Assembly: GCF_019884785.1 (NCBI RefSeq)
Contig: NZ_CP082326.1
Coordinates: 1,357,355 to 1,421,354, forward strand
Length of the DNA: 64,000 nt
Direction: 5' to 3'
Source: Crassaminicella profunda
GTDB lineage: Bacteria > Bacillota > Clostridia > Peptostreptococcales > Thermotaleaceae
A program made the position numbers and the translations under genes. Positions 61,529 to 64,000 of this stretch are shown here, piece after piece; position 1 is the first letter of the stretch, and each line of letters opens with the position of its first letter. The notes beneath the pieces were generated by a model. It had not been told where the DNA came from. It saw nothing but the letters and a program-made list of their open reading frames with translations, and searched no databases.

Positions 61529-63625
61529 ATGACCTTTTTTAAGCATGTCATGGATAAAATGAATGATACGGCTCTTTTTAGATTTTTTCAAAAAAAAGTT
61601 GTAAATAAGATTGTGATAGGATGTGTTTTTTTTCTTTTTCTTTTTTTTAGTCTGGTTACCAGTCTTGTACCTCAAAAATATGAACTTCAAGTAGGACAAA
61701 AAGCGCCTATAGATTTAAGGGCTCCTAGAGATATTGAAAACAAAATAGAAACAAATAGATTGATTGAAAAAGCTACAGGAGCTGTTGAACCAAGAGAAAA
61801 AGTAGATCCAATGATTCAGATCGATATTAATAAAAAAATCGAAAAATTTTTTACGAATGCTTATGAGGTTCGAGAAATAGAGGAAAGTAACAATGAAAAA
61901 AAGTTAGCTTCATTAAAGGAAAAAAATAATATAAACTTAAGCGATGAAGAGCTTACATTAGTTCTTTTAGCTCCGGATAAACAGCTAAAAGGTATGGAAA
62001 GTTATATATATGAAATTATTACAAGGGTTATGTCTACTGGGATTAAGACAGAAGATCTTGAAAAAGAAAAAGAAGATATTACAAATTATTTTAAAGGACT
62101 TAAGGATTTTTCAAAGGAAATAAGGTTGTTAGGAAGTAAAATTGTAAATACATCTATTCAAGCTAATCGATTTTTAGATATTGAAAGAACACAGCAAAAG
62201 CGAGAAGAGGCAAAAAATAGTGTTGAAAAAGTTATCCTTAAAAAGGGAAGTATTATTGTTAGTGAAGGAGAGATTATTACTAAAGAACAGTTTCAGCTTT
62301 TAAAGGATGCAGGAATGACAAAACAACAGGGAAAGAAAGATTTTTCTTTGCATTTTGGTGTTGCTATTTTAGTGTTGATTGCACAAGGGCTACTTATTTT
62401 ATATATGTATGTATTTCATAAAAAACTTCTTAGATCCATATCAAAACTTTATTTAATATTTATTATATTTTTATGTGTTTACTTAGTAGCTAAAACAACT
62501 TATGTAATTTCTCCGTATATTGCACCAGTAGTAGGGGCTGCAATGCTTGTAGGCATTTTGCTTGATACGAGATTGGCTATTGTTGTTAATTTAGCAATGA
62601 CGATTCTTCTCACGTTGAGTAGTGGCAATAATATTGGTTTCTTTATTACTGCTCTTGTAGGAGGAACGGTAGGAGCATGTAGTGTTATAAATACGCATCA
62701 ACGATCAAATATATTTTTATCCGGGTTAATTGTCAGTTTTAGTAATATGATGATTATTATTGGCCTCGGATTAATCAACCATTATGAACTATCGAAAATT
62801 GCTATGGATGCTTTGTATGGTGTGCTGAATGGGGTGTTTTGCGCTATCTTAACCATCGGGTCATTACCATTATGGGAATCTGTTTTTCAGATTTTAACGC
62901 CCCTTAGATTATTAGAGTTATCCAATCCTAATCAGCCAGTTCTTAAGAAATTATTAGTTGAGGCACCAGGGACCTATCATCACTGCATTATTGTTGGAAA
63001 TTTAAGTGAGCCAGCAGCAGATGCAATAGGAGCCAATGGACTATTAGCAAGAGTGAGTGCTTATTATCATGATATTGGGAAATTAAAAAGACCCTATTTA
63101 TTTAAGGAAAATCAATTAACAAGTGATAATCCCCATGACAAGCTTACTGCTAGTTTGAGTGCTATGATTATAACAAGTCATGTAAAAGATGGAAAAGAAA
63201 TAGGAAAACAGTATAAATTGCCTCAAGAAATTATTGATGTGATTGAACAGCATCATGGAAATACATTAGTCAAATATTTTTATCATAAAGCCATGAATGA
63301 AGATAGTTTTGAAGAAATAAAAGAAGAAGATTATCGCTATAAAGGAAGAAGACCACAATCTAAAGAATCAGCTATTGTCATGCTAGCAGATTCAGTAGAA
63401 GCAGCTGTTAGAAGTATGCCAGAACCCAATAATGAAAAGATCAAACACTTAATTGATAAAATAATTGGGGACAAGCTGAGTGATGGGCAATTAGATGAAT
63501 GTGATATTACTTTAAGGGATTTAGAAAAAATTAAAATATCTTTTCAAACTGTTTTAATGGGGATTTTTCATGAACGTATAGAGTATCCAGAAATTAACAC
63601 AAAAAAGGTTGAGGTGAAAGAATAA
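61529..63625 (+). CDS. pgpH: cyclic-di-AMP phosphodiesterase PgpH (7TM-HD family, YqfF)
   Basis: 698 residues. A membrane anchor (about 30-50), a large extracytoplasmic 7TMR-HDED domain (about 55-260), seven membrane segments (about 275-470) and a cytoplasmic HD domain with YHHCIIVGNLSEPAADAIG, YYHDIGKLKRP, ITSHVKDG and DVIEQHHGNTL metal ligands. It hydrolyses c-di-AMP, which governs potassium and cell-wall balance. TAGGAGGAAA precedes ATG 61529. Confidence 0.95.
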   Translation: MTFFKHVMDKMNDTALFRFFQKKVVNKIVIGCVFFLFLFFSLVTSLVPQKYELQVGQKAPIDLRAPRDIENKIETNRLIEKATGAVEPREKVDPMIQIDINKKIEKFFTNAYEVREIEESNNEKKLASLKEKNNINLSDEELTLVLLAPDKQLKGMESYIYEIITRVMSTGIKTEDLEKEKEDITNYFKGLKDFSKEIRLLGSKIVNTSIQANRFLDIERTQQKREEAKNSVEKVILKKGSIIVSEGEIITKEQFQLLKDAGMTKQQGKKDFSLHFGVAILVLIAQGLLILYMYVFHKKLLRSISKLYLIFIIFLCVYLVAKTTYVISPYIAPVVGAAMLVGILLDTRLAIVVNLAMTILLTLSSGNNIGFFITALVGGTVGACSVINTHQRSNIFLSGLIVSFSNMMIIIGLGLINHYELSKIAMDALYGVLNGVFCAILTIGSLPLWESVFQILTPLRLLELSNPNQPVLKKLLVEAPGTYHHCIIVGNLSEPAADAIGANGLLARVSAYYHDIGKLKRPYLFKENQLTSDNPHDKLTASLSAMIITSHVKDGKEIGKQYKLPQEIIDVIEQHHGNTLVKYFYHKAMNEDSFEEIKEEDYRYKGRRPQSKESAIVMLADSVEAAVRSMPEPNNEKIKHLIDKIIGDKLSDGQLDECDITLRDLEKIKISFQTVLMGIFHERIEYPEINTKKVEVKE

Positions 63626-64000
63626 ATGGAAGTAATGATTGATAATAGACAAGAAATAGTAGTGCATGAGGAGAAACTTGAAAATTTGATACGAATAGCT
63701 GTTGATTTGTGTTTAGAAAAAGAAGAAGTAAGTAAGGAAGTAGAGGTTAGTATATCTTTTGTAGATAATGAAGAAATTCATAGGCTAAATAGAGATTTTA
63801 GGGGAGTAGATCGACCTACGGATGTTTTGTCTTTTCCTCAATATGCAAATATTAAAGAAATAGAGGAACCAACTTGTATAGGGGATATTGTTATTTCTTT
63901 AGAAAAAGCAAAAGAGCAAGCCATTGAATATGAACATTCTTTTGAGAGAGAAGTATTGTTTTTAACGGTCCATAGTATGTTTCATCTTTTTGGGTATGAT
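63626..64000 (+). CDS. ybeY: endoribonuclease YbeY, truncated by the window edge
   Basis: The first 125 residues of a protein usually about 150-160 long. It begins MEVMIDNRQEIVVHEEKLE directly after the pgpH stop (GAGGTGAAAG ribosome site). The RPTDVLSFPQ and GDIVIS segments are diagnostic. The zinc site H-x3-H-x5-H begins at HSMFHLFGYD, and its last His lies beyond the edge. YbeY acts in 16S rRNA 3'-end maturation and ribosome quality control. Confidence 0.95.
   Translation, partial: MEVMIDNRQEIVVHEEKLENLIRIAVDLCLEKEEVSKEVEVSISFVDNEEIHRLNRDFRGVDRPTDVLSFPQYANIKEIEEPTCIGDIVISLEKAKEQAIEYEHSFEREVLFLTVHSMFHLFGYD

Overview
The window is strongly AT-rich and reads as the chromosome of an anaerobic, endospore-forming clostridium (Clostridia, perhaps near the Alkaliphilus, Caminicella or Crassaminicella type of lineage; the genus is inference). 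Support comes from an [FeFe]-hydrogenase maturase tail (hydG), spore genes (yunB, gpr, spoIIP, yqfC, yqfD), clostridial Shine-Dalgarno spacing with frequent TTG and GTG starts, and Firmicutes gene order. I see no rRNA, tRNA, CRISPR array, insertion sequence or prophage. Many start codons given here are internal to the longest open frame and were chosen by the position of the Shine-Dalgarno sequence.

Layout. 1-7.7 kb: end of hydG, a small unknown gene, yunB, a sodium-coupled amino-acid transporter, hflX with an HTH/HEAT gene, DUF3189, a Nudix-like gene with a damaged Nudix box, a YigZ protein and a pair of half-size TauE/SafE permeases. 7.8-9.6 kb: cysK and nadE, followed by an unexplained structured element (9678-9767). 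9.8-16.9 kb: a lipoprotein, a glycosyltransferase, the glutamate carrier gltS with a GlnK/GlnL-like two-component system and a perfect cre site, and a PRK06851-type ATPase. 17.3-24.8 kb: a probable catabolic locus made of a class-III aminotransferase, two NhaC-type carriers, an octopine/nopaline-type dehydrogenase and a CdaR/PucR regulator. Two of its promoters share an 18-of-20 motif at identical distance from the -10 box, and the regulator has a 37-bp perfect palindrome upstream.

25-35.3 kb: AlaX-type editing protein, then about 9 kb of mostly unrecognised single genes on alternating strands. This stretch holds a solitary adenine DNA methyltransferase and, 3 kb before it, a free-standing protein that resembles the N-terminal helical part of such enzymes and stops at their motif X. 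35.5-36.9 kb: a 32-residue Gly/Cys-rich protein gene missed by length cut-offs, and an ECF vitamin-uptake S component.

37-64 kb: the conserved Firmicutes housekeeping and sporulation block comEC-holA-rpsT-gpr-spoIIP-lepA-hemW-hrcA-grpE-dnaK-dnaJ-prmA-rsmE-mtaB-HIT-rpsU-yqeY-yqeZ-floA-yqfC-yqfD-phoH-pgpH-ybeY. It joins DNA uptake, spore morphogenesis and germination, the CIRCE-controlled heat-shock operon, ribosome and tRNA modification, membrane microdomains and c-di-AMP turnover. The window ends inside ybeY.
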